Origin: Microcaldota archaeon
GTDB lineage: Archaea; Micrarchaeota; Micrarchaeia; Micrarchaeales; Micrarchaeaceae
NCBI GenBank assembly: GCA_028866775.1
Contig: JAGWHK010000003.1
Location: 124,001 to 188,000, forward strand
Length of the DNA: 64,000 bases
Direction of reading: 5' to 3'
Both the position numbers and the translations under genes were made by a program. The notes beneath the pieces are model-generated. The model saw nothing but the letters and a program-made list of their open reading frames with translations, was not told the origin of the DNA and did not search any database. Of this stretch, positions 50,750-59,626 are shown one piece after another; within the stretch, counting starts at the first letter, position 1; every line of letters starts with the position of its first letter.

Positions 50750-52930
50750 CTAACCACTTATGATCGGGTCGCCCACCAGGTTCGGCCCCGAACTGCTGCT
50801 GTTGAAGTAGAAGATTGCCATGCATGGATACGTGGACTGTTGCTGGCAGCTGACCACGACCTCCTCTACGCTTGACTGGTTGTAGTAAGTGTCGAAGATA
50901 CTGATTATGGGGTCGCTCGTGTCATTCTGCCCCAGGTATGACGCCAGTATGCCATTGGAACCGTAAAGCGCTCCGCTTATGCGCGAGAGCGCGAGGTTTT
51001 GGCAGGGCTGGATGGCCCCCAGGTATTGGTTGTAGATCGTGTTTGACTGCGAGCAACCATTTATGGAGGGAGGGGAATAGAAGGTGGTAGAGTTGGCGAT
51101 TGTGTTGGAAGGCTTCACCGCAGGCACATTTGCCGGGCCAAGCATTTGGGTCCCCCAATTTGTTGCGTTCACAAAAACGCAGTAGTATGTGGGGTTTGCG
51201 GGAGAGACAAGAAGTCCTGCATATTCTAGGTTGTCCAGAGTTGTGGTGTTGATCACATTGGCATCGTGCGCGCAGCTCGTAGAAGATCCGGAATACCAGG
51301 TTAGTGTGAATGGCGGGGGCGGATAGCCGGTGTAGCTCTGATTTATGGTGAGCATCGTTCCGTAGCTGCTGTTTAACGTAATGAGGGATAGGCCGGATTC
51401 CGGAATTATTATGCGTAGCAGCCTTGCGGCAACGGGCCAGCTGAAGCTGGTTGCACCATTGGAATCTGAGACCTCCACGCAATAATACTCTAGAGCGTAT
51501 TTGGAAACCGGGGTAACCATGGCGGATACTGACAATGGCCACGCTCCCCTGACCGATTGGTTAGATGACAGCACTGTTCCCGAAGCGCAACCAGCAGAGG
51601 TATTTGATGTTAATACATTTACGGTGTATGGGAAGCTTCCTCCAAAGAATGTGGTGTTTACGAGGATTGTGGATAAGCCGACTGTGAGCCCGATCGTGGG
51701 CCTTGACAGGGGCACCGGGCCGCTGGTGTATACGGTTGGCATTATTCCGTAAGGAGGGTATGAACGCGTACGCAGCCAGTATGCCGCCGCGCTGCCAACC
51801 CCCTGAGTCGCGATGAGGGTGATTGGATAACTTATTATCGTGGAGGGGAAAGTTATTTCAGATCCCCGATTATAGTCGTACTGCCCCGTGAATGTGGTTC
51901 CATTGATTCCGATGCTCCAGACATGGAATCCAGGTTGGGGCTGGATAGGGAATGGCCTCAAGGATGAGGTGGTTAATCCGGCCGATGTAGATTTGTAGTA
52001 GCCATACTCTATGTTGATCATCGCGCACAGCGGGCATGAAGGTTCAAGTGTTGAGAAGTAAGCAGCGGAATTGCTGTTGCTCGATGATAGTTTGGCATAA
52101 CTGTCCATGACCCCTGGGGAGGTTATTGTGGTGTTGACGATCGCACCTATGTCTCCCGAGATGTTAATCCCTGCTTCCGGGTAAAAGTTGCTATAGTTTG
52201 TGAACACCATATTGCCGTTATCATACTTGCCATAACTGGATGAAAGCTGCGGGGCCTCTCCTGCATAAACGCCATCGTATTCTGTGTTGGCGGGCAAGAG
52301 GCGCATCGTGAGGTAGGTGTAGCTGTTGGGCATTAATCCCTGCGGGAGGAGCACCCAGAAGACTGCGTTAGTGGAGGAGGAGCTGCATCCGCTCTCGCAC
52401 CAGCTGAAAAGTTCGTTGCCTGACTGGTAGAATCTTATGTTTCCAAGATCCGAAACCCCGCTCTGCAGATATTTTGAAGGGTTGAATGTCACCATCTGTT
52501 GGAAGTTTGGACCTGTTGAGACATTCTGATAATTTGCAACGCCAAGGACGACGTTAAGCTGGTAACTATCTGGTCCGTACGGCAAGGCATTTATCGTCGT
52601 TGTTGTAGAAGAGGAGGTTTGCGTCGAGCTGCCGCCCGAGTCTGTTATGACCGCTTGCGCCAAGGTCGTGGTCGTGGTGGTGGTCGTCGTTGTAAAGATT
52701 TGAGAGTTTATTCCGCTGGACGGTGGGACTCGATAGTTGTAATAAGTATAGTAGTAAGGGCCATTAGGACCGTAAATGCCATTGACGTAGTTGAATCCTA
52801 GGGTGTCCCTAAGTCCGTTTATAATTGATCCCCAAGTTGCAGGGGGAAGCAGAGTTATTGCAATGGCTGCGAAGACTAAAACAATAAGAGCAGAGTACCT
52901 GTACCGCCGCGAGTACTGCAACAGTTTCAC
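50750..52930 (-). CDS. Large surface protein: membrane-anchored Thr-rich stalk, DUF2341-type module and Ig-like repeats
   Basis: 726 residues. An N-terminal hydrophobic segment (about 13-31) acts as signal or anchor; it lacks the clear class III motif. A stalk follows with a run of ten Thr and a second Ser/Thr patch (residues about 80-112). Residues about 120-400 form the DUF2341-type module (LGNIRFYQSGNELFSWCESGC, VYAGEAPQLSSSYGKYDNG, RTRSYPPYGIMPTVY). Two Ig-like repeats with GGSFPYTVNV and GYPPPPFTLTWY follow, similar to those in the protease encoded just downstream. Start is GTG 52930 with GGGG beside it. Encoded as first gene of a two-gene operon with the caspase-fold protease. Confidence 0.82.
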   Translation of the reverse strand: MKLLQYSRRYRYSALIVLVFAAIAITLLPPATWGSIINGLRDTLGFNYVNGIYGPNGPYYYTYYNYRVPPSSGINSQIFTTTTTTTTTTLAQAVITDSGGSSTQTSSSTTTTINALPYGPDSYQLNVVLGVANYQNVSTGPNFQQMVTFNPSKYLQSGVSDLGNIRFYQSGNELFSWCESGCSSSSTNAVFWVLLPQGLMPNSYTYLTMRLLPANTEYDGVYAGEAPQLSSSYGKYDNGNMVFTNYSNFYPEAGINISGDIGAIVNTTITSPGVMDSYAKLSSSNSNSAAYFSTLEPSCPLCAMINIEYGYYKSTSAGLTTSSLRPFPIQPQPGFHVWSIGINGTTFTGQYDYNRGSEITFPSTIISYPITLIATQGVGSAAAYWLRTRSYPPYGIMPTVYTSGPVPLSRPTIGLTVGLSTILVNTTFFGGSFPYTVNVLTSNTSAGCASGTVLSSNQSVRGAWPLSVSAMVTPVSKYALEYYCVEVSDSNGATSFSWPVAARLLRIIIPESGLSLITLNSSYGTMLTINQSYTGYPPPPFTLTWYSGSSTSCAHDANVINTTTLDNLEYAGLLVSPANPTYYCVFVNATNWGTQMLGPANVPAVKPSNTIANSTTFYSPPSINGCSQSNTIYNQYLGAIQPCQNLALSRISGALYGSNGILASYLGQNDTSDPIISIFDTYYNQSSVEEVVVSCQQQSTYPCMAIFYFNSSSSGPNLVGDPIISG
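52594..52693 (-). repeat. Thr-codon repeat tract
   Basis: Runs of threonine codons (ten in a row at 52664-52693, four more near 52600) in the stalk of the surface protein. Likely O-glycosylated; also a possible slippage site. Confidence 0.65.
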
Positions 52931-53040
52931 CCCCTAGTGAAACAGATTAATCAAATATTTAATAACTACCTTCTGCGTTCCAAGCTGTTTGACGTCTTTG
53001 CGCGACACGAAAGTATATATACGCGACCGACACCAAAGAA

Positions 53041-53050
53041 TTATATATTA
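53041..53050 (+). promoter_or_regulatory. TATA box of the small membrane protein gene at 53093
   Basis: TTATATATTA; transcription start expected near 53071, giving a leader of about 20 bases. The 160-base gap 52931-53092 otherwise shows only AT-rich promoter sequence for the two divergent genes. Confidence 0.55.
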
Positions 53051-53092
53051 ATCAAACCCCTAGCATTGTATCGGATTTCATATTGGGGTTTT

Positions 53093-53407
53093 ATGGCTCA
53101 GAAGCATAAGGTGCTAAAGAATACCGCTGCGATAGCGATAGTCACAGGCAGCATGGCGATTGGGGCCCTGCGTGGATGGGATATCGCGGTTAGCCCTGCA
53201 GAAAAGCCGGTCATAGTGACTGGTCCAAAGGGGGACAAGACGGCTTTTGTGGTCCAAACCATTAATTCCGGAGGGGCCACTGCATCGGCCATGGCAGGCG
53301 GCGCTGCAGGTGGTGTCATCGGAGCCGGCGCCTGGATAGGCGTAGATATGCTCTTCCTGTCAAAGCTCAGGAGGAAGGAAAACGAGGAGCAGAAGGCTCC
53401 GACTTAA
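53093..53407 (+). CDS. Small membrane protein with Gly/Ala-rich helices
   Basis: 104 residues. Two hydrophobic segments: near 13-28 (TAAIAIVTGSMAIGAL) and near 68-90 (ATASAMAGGAAGGVIGAGAWIGVDML), the second with small-residue zipper spacing. The tail is charged (KLRRKENEEQKAPT). No family recognised. ATG 53093 is the first start behind the TATA box; the longer frame to 52937 would begin inside the promoter region. Confidence 0.7.
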   Translation: MAQKHKVLKNTAAIAIVTGSMAIGALRGWDIAVSPAEKPVIVTGPKGDKTAFVVQTINSGGATASAMAGGAAGGVIGAGAWIGVDMLFLSKLRRKENEEQKAPT

Positions 53408-53456
53408 GCATAATTGTCAGCGATAATTCAGACTTCTCTGTCGCCTTCTTGAATAT

Positions 53457-54497
53457 TCACAGCAGCCCGAACGCCTTGAGGCCGAACCCTATTATCACAA
53501 AGCAGACGGTAATGCCAGTCATGTAAGCCGTGACCTCCCACTCCTTCATCGGCCTGATGTTCATTATTATATGGGTCCAGCTGAAGATCCTTTTCCCGTA
53601 AGGGGCCGCAAATGTCCCGTTCTTCTGCAGCTTTCCGAGGTCTGTCACGTCGAACTTTCCTTTGAGATGGAGGAGGAACTCGATTATCCATGGCATGAAG
53701 ACTATGACCCCGAAGGACTCCATGTTTCCGAGTATCATCGTTATGACGAATCCGGCGCCGACCGCATATGTGTAGCTGTCGCCGGGTATTATCTTGGCCG
53801 GATAGCCGTCGAAGAACGCGAACGCGACGAGGCATGCCAGCATCACCCCAGACAACAGCGCACCCGTCGTTGTGCCGTAAATCACGCTGTAGAGCAGGAA
53901 CCCCAAGGCCACCATTATTCCAGATGCGGTGGATATTCCATTGAATCCGCCGAGGAGGTTGAAGGAGTTCGCCGAGAATATGACTGCGAGCGGTATTATT
54001 ATGAGTGGGTAAAGAAGCCCGAAAGCAACGTGCCCGACAAGCGGAACGTTTACTATCGAGACCCCAGCGTTTATCGCTATCAGCGGTACCGCGCCCATCA
54101 AAGTGAGAAGGGGCTTTTGCCACTGCTTCAGGCCTACGCGGGTGTCCATCATGCCGGTCGTTTTCATTGCGACCTTCCTGACGTGTATGTCGTCAAGGAA
54201 GCCGACCAGAGCTATAAGCATGAGCGAAACCACGGCGGCGAAGAGCATGTTGCTAGATATGGTGCTGGAGTAGAGATTGAAGCTTGCCCCGAAGATGTAT
54301 GCAAGTATCCCTATGGCGAACCCAAAGGAAAGCGCGTTGCCGAGACCGCTGGGAAGCGCAGGCCTATTCTTCTTGTTATAATCGGTGGCGGTGATGCCGG
54401 AACCCATCATGAGCGGCATCAGGAACCTTATCGTGATGAAGGTGGAGACGAATGCAAGCGCTATCGGCACGATTAGCGTTAGGTATGTGTGGTACAT
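53457..54497 (-). CDS. GlcNAc-1-phosphate transferase-like enzyme (GT4/MraY family)
   Basis: 346 residues, about ten membrane helices. Family motifs: GFLDDIHVRK (metal-binding Asp pair), NSFNLLGGFNGIS (matching the NxxNxxxGxNG loop of archaeal and eukaryotic members) and AKIIPGDSYTYAVGA (FPAKxxPGDxxT). Members transfer a sugar-1-phosphate from a UDP-sugar to a dolichol or polyprenol phosphate, the first step of N-glycan assembly. The many Asn-x-Ser/Thr sites in nearby surface proteins fit. Start ATG 54497 follows GGGGAAAG. Confidence 0.92.
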   Translation of the reverse strand: MYHTYLTLIVPIALAFVSTFITIRFLMPLMMGSGITATDYNKKNRPALPSGLGNALSFGFAIGILAYIFGASFNLYSSTISSNMLFAAVVSLMLIALVGFLDDIHVRKVAMKTTGMMDTRVGLKQWQKPLLTLMGAVPLIAINAGVSIVNVPLVGHVAFGLLYPLIIIPLAVIFSANSFNLLGGFNGISTASGIMVALGFLLYSVIYGTTTGALLSGVMLACLVAFAFFDGYPAKIIPGDSYTYAVGAGFVITMILGNMESFGVIVFMPWIIEFLLHLKGKFDVTDLGKLQKNGTFAAPYGKRIFSWTHIIMNIRPMKEWEVTAYMTGITVCFVIIGFGLKAFGLL

Positions 54498-54529
54498 TCT
54501 TTCCCCTGCTTATTATTCTGATTGAAGAA

Positions 54530-54541
54530 GCTATAAATAGG
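54530..54541 (-). promoter_or_regulatory. TATA box of the GlcNAc-1-P transferase gene
   Basis: Minus-strand CCTATTTATAGC, about 38 bases before ATG 54497; leader of about 12 bases with a GGGGA site. Confidence 0.6.
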
Positions 54542-54569
54542 TTCAGCAACTTTGGAATAAAGGTGTATT

Positions 54570-55034
54570 ATGCCTGTCTTTGAGATGGAGAACGGGAGGA
54601 AGAGGTACTGGGCGTGCAAGGGCATAGTCTTCAACGATGGAAAAATCCTTCTCCTACACGTCAACCATGATGCTGACGAGCTGGGCCATAGGCCCGAACT
54701 GGGTGATTGGGAGGTTCCGGGCGGTAGAATGGAGGCGGGAGAAACAGATGAGCAGACCCTGAAGAGGGAGATACGCGAGGAGGTTGGCCTTGATGTCGAT
54801 GTTGGGAGGTTCGTCTCTGATCTGGAGTTCTCACCGCGTGACGACGTGGTGATAAGGGGAAAATGTTATGTTTGCGCCTCCCCGTCTAGAGATGTGGTGC
54901 TTGAGGACAACGGAAGGCATGATAGGGCACTTTGGCTGACCTTCGATGAGGCGCTAGAGAGGGATGTGCCGCCCTGGTTCAGGGAGGCAATTGGAAAGCT
55001 CAGAAATCTCGGCGATTCCAGCAACTACCTATAG
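54570..55034 (+). CDS. Nudix hydrolase
   Basis: 154 residues. A complete Nudix box is seen: GGRMEAGETDEQTLKREI then REEVGL (GX5EX7REUXEEXGU). These enzymes hydrolyse nucleoside diphosphates linked to another group, for house-cleaning or sugar-nucleotide turnover; substrate is not predictable. ATG 54570 has GGTG four bases upstream. Its stop directly abuts the convergent HIT gene. Confidence 0.94.
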   Translation: MPVFEMENGRKRYWACKGIVFNDGKILLLHVNHDADELGHRPELGDWEVPGGRMEAGETDEQTLKREIREEVGLDVDVGRFVSDLEFSPRDDVVIRGKCYVCASPSRDVVLEDNGRHDRALWLTFDEALERDVPPWFREAIGKLRNLGDSSNYL

Positions 55035-55508
55035 TCAGTCCCTTGCGTTTTTTATGACGTTCCTGACCCCGCCAGCAGGAACCCTCACATCGCCCAAGTA
55101 CCTCGGTATGAGGTGGAAATGCACGTGGTCTATCATCCTTCCGGCCGCCCTTCCCTCGTTGATCCCGAAGTTATAACCATCCGGCTTTCTGCCGATTTTC
55201 GGGTTGGAGAGCATCTCCCTGCACATCCTTCTCGATTCGCGCGTGTAGGGAACCGCTATGAAGGCTTGGTAGACCCTCCCCAGATCTATCTTGCCGACCG
55301 CCCTTTTCGTCTTCTTCAGTGCAGCCTGCAGATCTGCCCATTCCCCCTTCGTTAGGTCAAAGAGCGAGACCACGTGCCGCTTTGGGGTTATTATTGCGTG
55401 ACCCGGCGTCTCTGGATGCCTGTCCATGTGTGCCTTAAAGAACCTTGTCTCAGCGACGCTGTCCATGTCCTCATTGTTGAGCTCGCAAATCCTGCAACCC
55501 CTGGCCAT
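55035..55508 (-). CDS. HIT-family nucleotide hydrolase or transferase
   Basis: 157 residues. The histidine triad appears as IDHVHFHLIPRY (HxHxH), with TPGHAIITPKRHVVSLFDL upstream. The N-terminal CRICE hints at a partial zinc site. HIT proteins act on nucleoside phosphoramidates or dinucleotides such as Ap4A. An insertion (RMCREMLSNPKIGRKPDGYNF) makes it longer than the minimal family. Leaderless start at ATG 55508. Confidence 0.94.
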   Translation of the reverse strand: MARGCRICELNNEDMDSVAETRFFKAHMDRHPETPGHAIITPKRHVVSLFDLTKGEWADLQAALKKTKRAVGKIDLGRVYQAFIAVPYTRESRRMCREMLSNPKIGRKPDGYNFGINEGRAAGRMIDHVHFHLIPRYLGDVRVPAGGVRNVIKNARD

Positions 55509-55527
55509 GTAGTGATTTCACAGAAAG

Positions 55528-55539
55528 GCTTATAATCTC
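55528..55539 (-). promoter_or_regulatory. TATA box of the HIT gene
   Basis: Minus-strand AGATTATAAGCC centred 25 bases before ATG 55508. Confidence 0.65.
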
Positions 55540-55546
55540 TAAAGGC

Positions 55547-55557
55547 AAAATAAAATC
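55547..55557 (+). promoter_or_regulatory. TATA box of the zinc-finger/ileS operon
   Basis: AAAATAAAATC centred about 17-23 bases before the ATGs at 55569 and 55575; the second fits a leaderless start better. Confidence 0.5.
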
Positions 55558-55568
55558 GCGTGATTCTA

Positions 55569-55799
55569 ATGATTATGACATGCGACAGATGCAAGAGGGA
55601 GATATTCAAGGCAGAAACATGCGGTTACTGCAAGAGGAAGATATGCGTAAACTGCATGAAGAGCTCCCAGCGCGTCAAGAAGGTGAACCGCCTTGTCATC
55701 TGCAAGGACTGCTGGTCCAACACCAGGAGGAGGCGCATCTTCAAGAACAACAACGGCATGATGCCAGTCGCAGCTACCCAGAGGCCATCCTACTACTGA
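55569..55799 (+). CDS. Small zinc-finger protein
   Basis: About 76 residues (74 if ATG 55575 is used). Four CxxC-type pairs or near pairs: CDRC, CGYC, CVNC and CKDC, which could bind two zinc ions in a treble-clef or FYVE/RING-like arrangement. The tail is basic (RRRRIFKNNNG). No family that I can name; similar small zinc proteins are common in archaea. It precedes ileS by 10 bases, so probably cotranscribed. Confidence 0.8.
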   Translation: MIMTCDRCKREIFKAETCGYCKRKICVNCMKSSQRVKKVNRLVICKDCWSNTRRRRIFKNNNGMMPVAATQRPSYY

Positions 55800-55809
55800 A
55801 GGTGGGTAG

Positions 55810-58800
55810 GTGCAGGAGCTGAAGGGGGCTGAGAAGGAGATTCTTAGCTTCTGGGACTCCAACAGGATAAACGAGAAGATCCGCAAGCTCAACTCCGGAA
55901 AGAGAAGGTTCTATTTCCTCGACGGACCGCCTTATGTGACCGGTGACTTGCACCCAGGACACATATGGGTGAAGTCGCTGAAGGACATCTTCGTCCGCTA
56001 CAAGAGGTACCGGGGCTTCGATGTCGTGGACAAGGCGGGCTATGATGTCCATGGCCTTCCCATCGAGAACAAGGTGGAGAAGGAGCTCGGCATAACCTCC
56101 AAGAAGGACATAGAAACGAAGATAGGAGTGGAAAGGTTCGTGTCCGAGTGCGGCAAATTCGTTGCAAAGTACATGGGTAGAATGGACGCCGACTACAAGA
56201 GGTATGGCATCTCGCTGGACTTCCAGAATCCCTATCTTCCGTTCAAGAGCAGCTACATAGAGACCGCGTGGGGGATCTTCAAGAGCATAACGGACAACGG
56301 ATTCCTGTATGAAGGGACTAAAACACTGATTTACTGCCCCCATTGCGAAACCCCGCTGTCGCAGGGCAGCATGGAGGTCGAATATCGTGACGAGGATGAC
56401 CCATCGATCTACATCGCGTTCAAGATTGATGCAAAGGCCTCAAGGGCGAAGATAGAGCCCAAGTCCGACTCCTACCTATTGGTTTGGACGACAACGCCTT
56501 GGACCATCCCATCCAACATGGCTATCGCAGCGAATCCCAGGGAGCTCTACGTGGAGGTCAAGATGAAGGGCAAGACCCTCATACTCGCAAAGAAGAGGCT
56601 CGAGCAGTTCTCTGCGATTATGGGGGAAAGTGTGGTCGTGCTCAGGGAGTTCTACGGCGGCGAGCTTGAGAACATGAGGTATCTTAGCCCGCTTGAGGAC
56701 AGGGTGCCGATGCAGAAGGAGTTCAGGAAGCACCACAAGGTGATCATGTCAGAGGGCATGGTCAGCATGGAGGACGGCAGCGGGCTGGTCCACATAGCTC
56801 CGGGGAATGGTGTGGAGGACTATTCGCTCGGGGTGCAGAAGAAGATTCCCATATTCTCGCCTGTCAATCCCGATTCAACTTACAACGGCGAGGCAGGCGC
56901 TTATGCCGGGCTCGGTGTTCCGGCCGAGGCCAACAAGGCCGTTATGGCAGACCTGGAGGCCTCTGGTGCGTTGCTCCATAAGGGTTACATCCGGCACAGC
57001 TACCCGCACTGTTGGAGGTGCGCCAACAAGCTGATATTCCTTGCAACAAAGCAGTGGTTCCTCAACATAAGGAGGATAAAGAAAAGGTTGACAAAGGCAA
57101 ACGAAAGGGTTTCGTGGCACCCGGAACAGGTAAGAAAGTGGCAGAACGACATACTCGAGAATTCACCTGACTGGTGCATATCCAGACAGAGGTATTGGGG
57201 CATCCCCATGCCTATATGGATCTGCGGCAGCTGCAAAGAGATGTCGGTGATCGGCTCGTTTGCAGAGCTCAGGGAGCGGGCCAAGGATAGGGGTTACGCC
57301 TCCTCGCTTTCCGATTACCACAGGCCGCACATAGACAAGGTCGTGCTCACCTGTCCCAAGTGCGGCGGCGATCAAAACAGGATCAAGGACATCTTCGATG
57401 TCTGGTTTGATTCCAGCATCGCGTTCAGGGCTAGCCTTACCAGCGAGGAGTTCGGAAAGTTCACACCGACAGACCTGGTGGTGGAGTACATAGAGCAGAT
57501 ACGCGGATGGTTCCAGTACATGCTCAAGATCGGCGCGATGGCCTACAGGAGGAGCCCGTTCGACCACATAATGGTGCACGGGATAATGGCAGGAAACGAC
57601 GGCCGCAAGATGAGCAAGAGCTTCGGCAACTACAGGCCGCTCGGCGAGCTCGCCGAGTACGCCACGGCGGACGCCTTCAGGCTCTGGAGCACGGGGCACG
57701 ACCAGATACTCAACAGGAACCTCAGCGACTCGGAGATAAAGGACAGCGAGAAATCCATAGTTATACTGCACAACGTAGCGAACCTGCTGGAGGAATACGA
57801 AAAGGTGCTCGATTACAAACCCAAGATAGGGAAAAGGATCGGCAGCAAGGGCCTCGACAAGGTGGACGCCTGGATACTCTCCAGGCTCGAGGCGATGATC
57901 GGCCGGGTAACTGCAAGCCTGGACTCGTACAATACAGCAGATGCGGTCGCGGTGATAGAGGGCTTCATAATAGAGGACCTCAGCAGGTTCTACCTGAAAT
58001 CGGCGAAGAAGAGGCTGGGGGAGGGGAGGAAGGCCAGGAAGATGATCGACATGATCGATTACATGCTCTTCAGGACCATTGTGACGGCATCGCCGATAAT
58101 ACCGTTTGTCGCCGAGGGCATCTATCAGAGGCGCTACAAGAGGCAGGAGAGCGTATTCATGGAGCAGTGGCCCAAGCAGAACAAGAGGCTGCTCAACAAG
58201 GAGGTCGACGAGGAGGTTGACATCGCCAGGGAGGCTATAACCGCGATACTGAACAGCAGGGAGAAGAAGAACGTGAAGCTGAGATCCCCAATATTAAGCG
58301 CAACGATAGAGACCGCAAGCGACAGGAATGTAGAGTCCTTGCAGCGCATGGCCGCCCTCATAGAGGATTACACCAACGCGAAGAGGATAGTGGTGCTCAG
58401 GGGCAGCGGCTCGCGCAAGGAGATAAAGCCGCTCTTCGGAAAGATAGGGCCGGCCTTCAAAGAGAAGGCGGGCCTTGTGGCGGAGGAACTAAAGAAGCAG
58501 GATGCCGAGGGAGTCGAAAGCGAGATTGCAAGATCTGGATATTTCAGCCTGCACACCGGCTCTGGAACCTTTGACATAAGGCCAGAACACTTTGCCACGG
58601 TGGAGAAGAAGGAATCAGATGATGCCTCCGCATTCAAGTACGGATTGGTGACCATAGACCCGACCCAGACAGAGGAGATGAGGGAGGAGCTGCTTGCAAG
58701 GGAGGTCGCAAGAAGGGTGCAGATACTCAGGAAGGAGATGGGCCTCACCCGCGTCGACAAGATCGTTGTCTACATATATTCGGAACCCTCCATCGCAGAG

Positions 58801-58944
58801 CTCATCAAGAGGCGCGGTGGGGAGATCAGGAAGACAGTCAATGCAAGGATGATCGAGTTCAACAAGGGCGCGGCAGGGGAAACGGAAAGGAAGGAATGGG
58901 ACCTGGAAGGCGCCAAAGTGGGCATTGCAATAAGGAAGGAATAA
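55810..58944 (+). CDS. ileS: Isoleucyl-tRNA synthetase
   Basis: 1044 residues, archaeal/eukaryal type. HIGH motif as HPGH (48-51, VTGDLHPGHIW), KMSKS in DGRKMSKSFGN, ISRQRYWGIPMPIW and the editing domain with TTTPWTIPSNMA. The C-terminal tRNA-binding part is present. GTG 55810 is the start, preceded by GGTGG. It charges tRNA-Ile and edits valine. Confidence 0.96.
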   Translation: MQELKGAEKEILSFWDSNRINEKIRKLNSGKRRFYFLDGPPYVTGDLHPGHIWVKSLKDIFVRYKRYRGFDVVDKAGYDVHGLPIENKVEKELGITSKKDIETKIGVERFVSECGKFVAKYMGRMDADYKRYGISLDFQNPYLPFKSSYIETAWGIFKSITDNGFLYEGTKTLIYCPHCETPLSQGSMEVEYRDEDDPSIYIAFKIDAKASRAKIEPKSDSYLLVWTTTPWTIPSNMAIAANPRELYVEVKMKGKTLILAKKRLEQFSAIMGESVVVLREFYGGELENMRYLSPLEDRVPMQKEFRKHHKVIMSEGMVSMEDGSGLVHIAPGNGVEDYSLGVQKKIPIFSPVNPDSTYNGEAGAYAGLGVPAEANKAVMADLEASGALLHKGYIRHSYPHCWRCANKLIFLATKQWFLNIRRIKKRLTKANERVSWHPEQVRKWQNDILENSPDWCISRQRYWGIPMPIWICGSCKEMSVIGSFAELRERAKDRGYASSLSDYHRPHIDKVVLTCPKCGGDQNRIKDIFDVWFDSSIAFRASLTSEEFGKFTPTDLVVEYIEQIRGWFQYMLKIGAMAYRRSPFDHIMVHGIMAGNDGRKMSKSFGNYRPLGELAEYATADAFRLWSTGHDQILNRNLSDSEIKDSEKSIVILHNVANLLEEYEKVLDYKPKIGKRIGSKGLDKVDAWILSRLEAMIGRVTASLDSYNTADAVAVIEGFIIEDLSRFYLKSAKKRLGEGRKARKMIDMIDYMLFRTIVTASPIIPFVAEGIYQRRYKRQESVFMEQWPKQNKRLLNKEVDEEVDIAREAITAILNSREKKNVKLRSPILSATIETASDRNVESLQRMAALIEDYTNAKRIVVLRGSGSRKEIKPLFGKIGPAFKEKAGLVAEELKKQDAEGVESEIARSGYFSLHTGSGTFDIRPEHFATVEKKESDDASAFKYGLVTIDPTQTEEMREELLAREVARRVQILRKEMGLTRVDKIVVYIYSEPSIAELIKRRGGEIRKTVNARMIEFNKGAAGETERKEWDLEGAKVGIAIRKE

Positions 58945-58968
58945 TAACAGGGAGAACAAAATCCTACC

Positions 58969-59544
58969 ATGGACGACCGAGCGGGAGGATACAGCGGCTC
59001 AGACTCCTACAGGCACGTCGAACCGCTGCTGTTCGACCGCGGAAAGGAGCTGCTCATCATATCGCCCTATATCGGGATGCGCTACGCGAGGAAGCTGGTC
59101 GGGATCGGGAGGAGGAAGCGCATCAAGATTGTAACCTCACGCTATTCGCAGGACGTTGTTGCATACATAAGACGCCATTCGAGATACCTCCTCTATGGCT
59201 ACGCCAAGGCGGTCTCGCTGCTCGCTATCGGCGCCTTCGTCTCAGCATACTTCAGTTTCTATGCCATCGCCATTTTTGCGGCGGCTGGCGCGGCCCTGAT
59301 CTCCGGGATGGGGTATGTGATGTATAGATTGTCAAGAAACTCACAGATCGAGGCACGGATCTCATACAGGAGGTTCGTGCACGAGAAGGCGTACATTTCA
59401 GATTGTGCCGCGGTAGTAGGCAGCGCGAACCTCACCTACAGCGGGCTGCATAAAAACGTCGAGAGGGTAGAGATTATAACCGACCAGGACCGGATAGAGG
59501 GGCTTAGGACCCACTTTTTCGAGATATGGGAGCGCTCCAACTGA
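58969..59544 (+). CDS. Membrane-anchored PLD-like (HKD) protein
   Basis: 191 residues. Residues 15-70 are an N-terminal half of a PLD-like fold (ELLIISPYIGMRYARKLVG, KIKIVTSRYS-like strand). Two membrane helices follow (about 76-98 and 100-118), then the second half with the intact motif H138-x-K140-x4-D145 (HEKAYISD) and GSANLTYSGL. So a membrane hairpin is inserted within the fold. One HKD motif suggests that it works as a dimer, as a nuclease or phospholipase facing the cytoplasm. It follows ileS by 24 bases. Confidence 0.82.
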   Translation: MDDRAGGYSGSDSYRHVEPLLFDRGKELLIISPYIGMRYARKLVGIGRRKRIKIVTSRYSQDVVAYIRRHSRYLLYGYAKAVSLLAIGAFVSAYFSFYAIAIFAAAGAALISGMGYVMYRLSRNSQIEARISYRRFVHEKAYISDCAAVVGSANLTYSGLHKNVERVEIITDQDRIEGLRTHFFEIWERSN

Positions 59545-59594
59545 ATTTCAAGATGGATAGCGGCCCTTTGGTGATTGGACAGGCTTCGACTACA

Positions 59595-59608
59595 AGTATT
59601 TATATCTT
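59595..59608 (+). promoter_or_regulatory. TATA box before the putative ncRNA
   Basis: AGTATTTATATCTT, a good archaeal TATA match, about 26 bases before the predicted RNA 5' end near 59627. No plausible protein start follows it at the right distance. Confidence 0.6.
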
Positions 59609-59626
59609 TCGGTTGAAATACTACGC

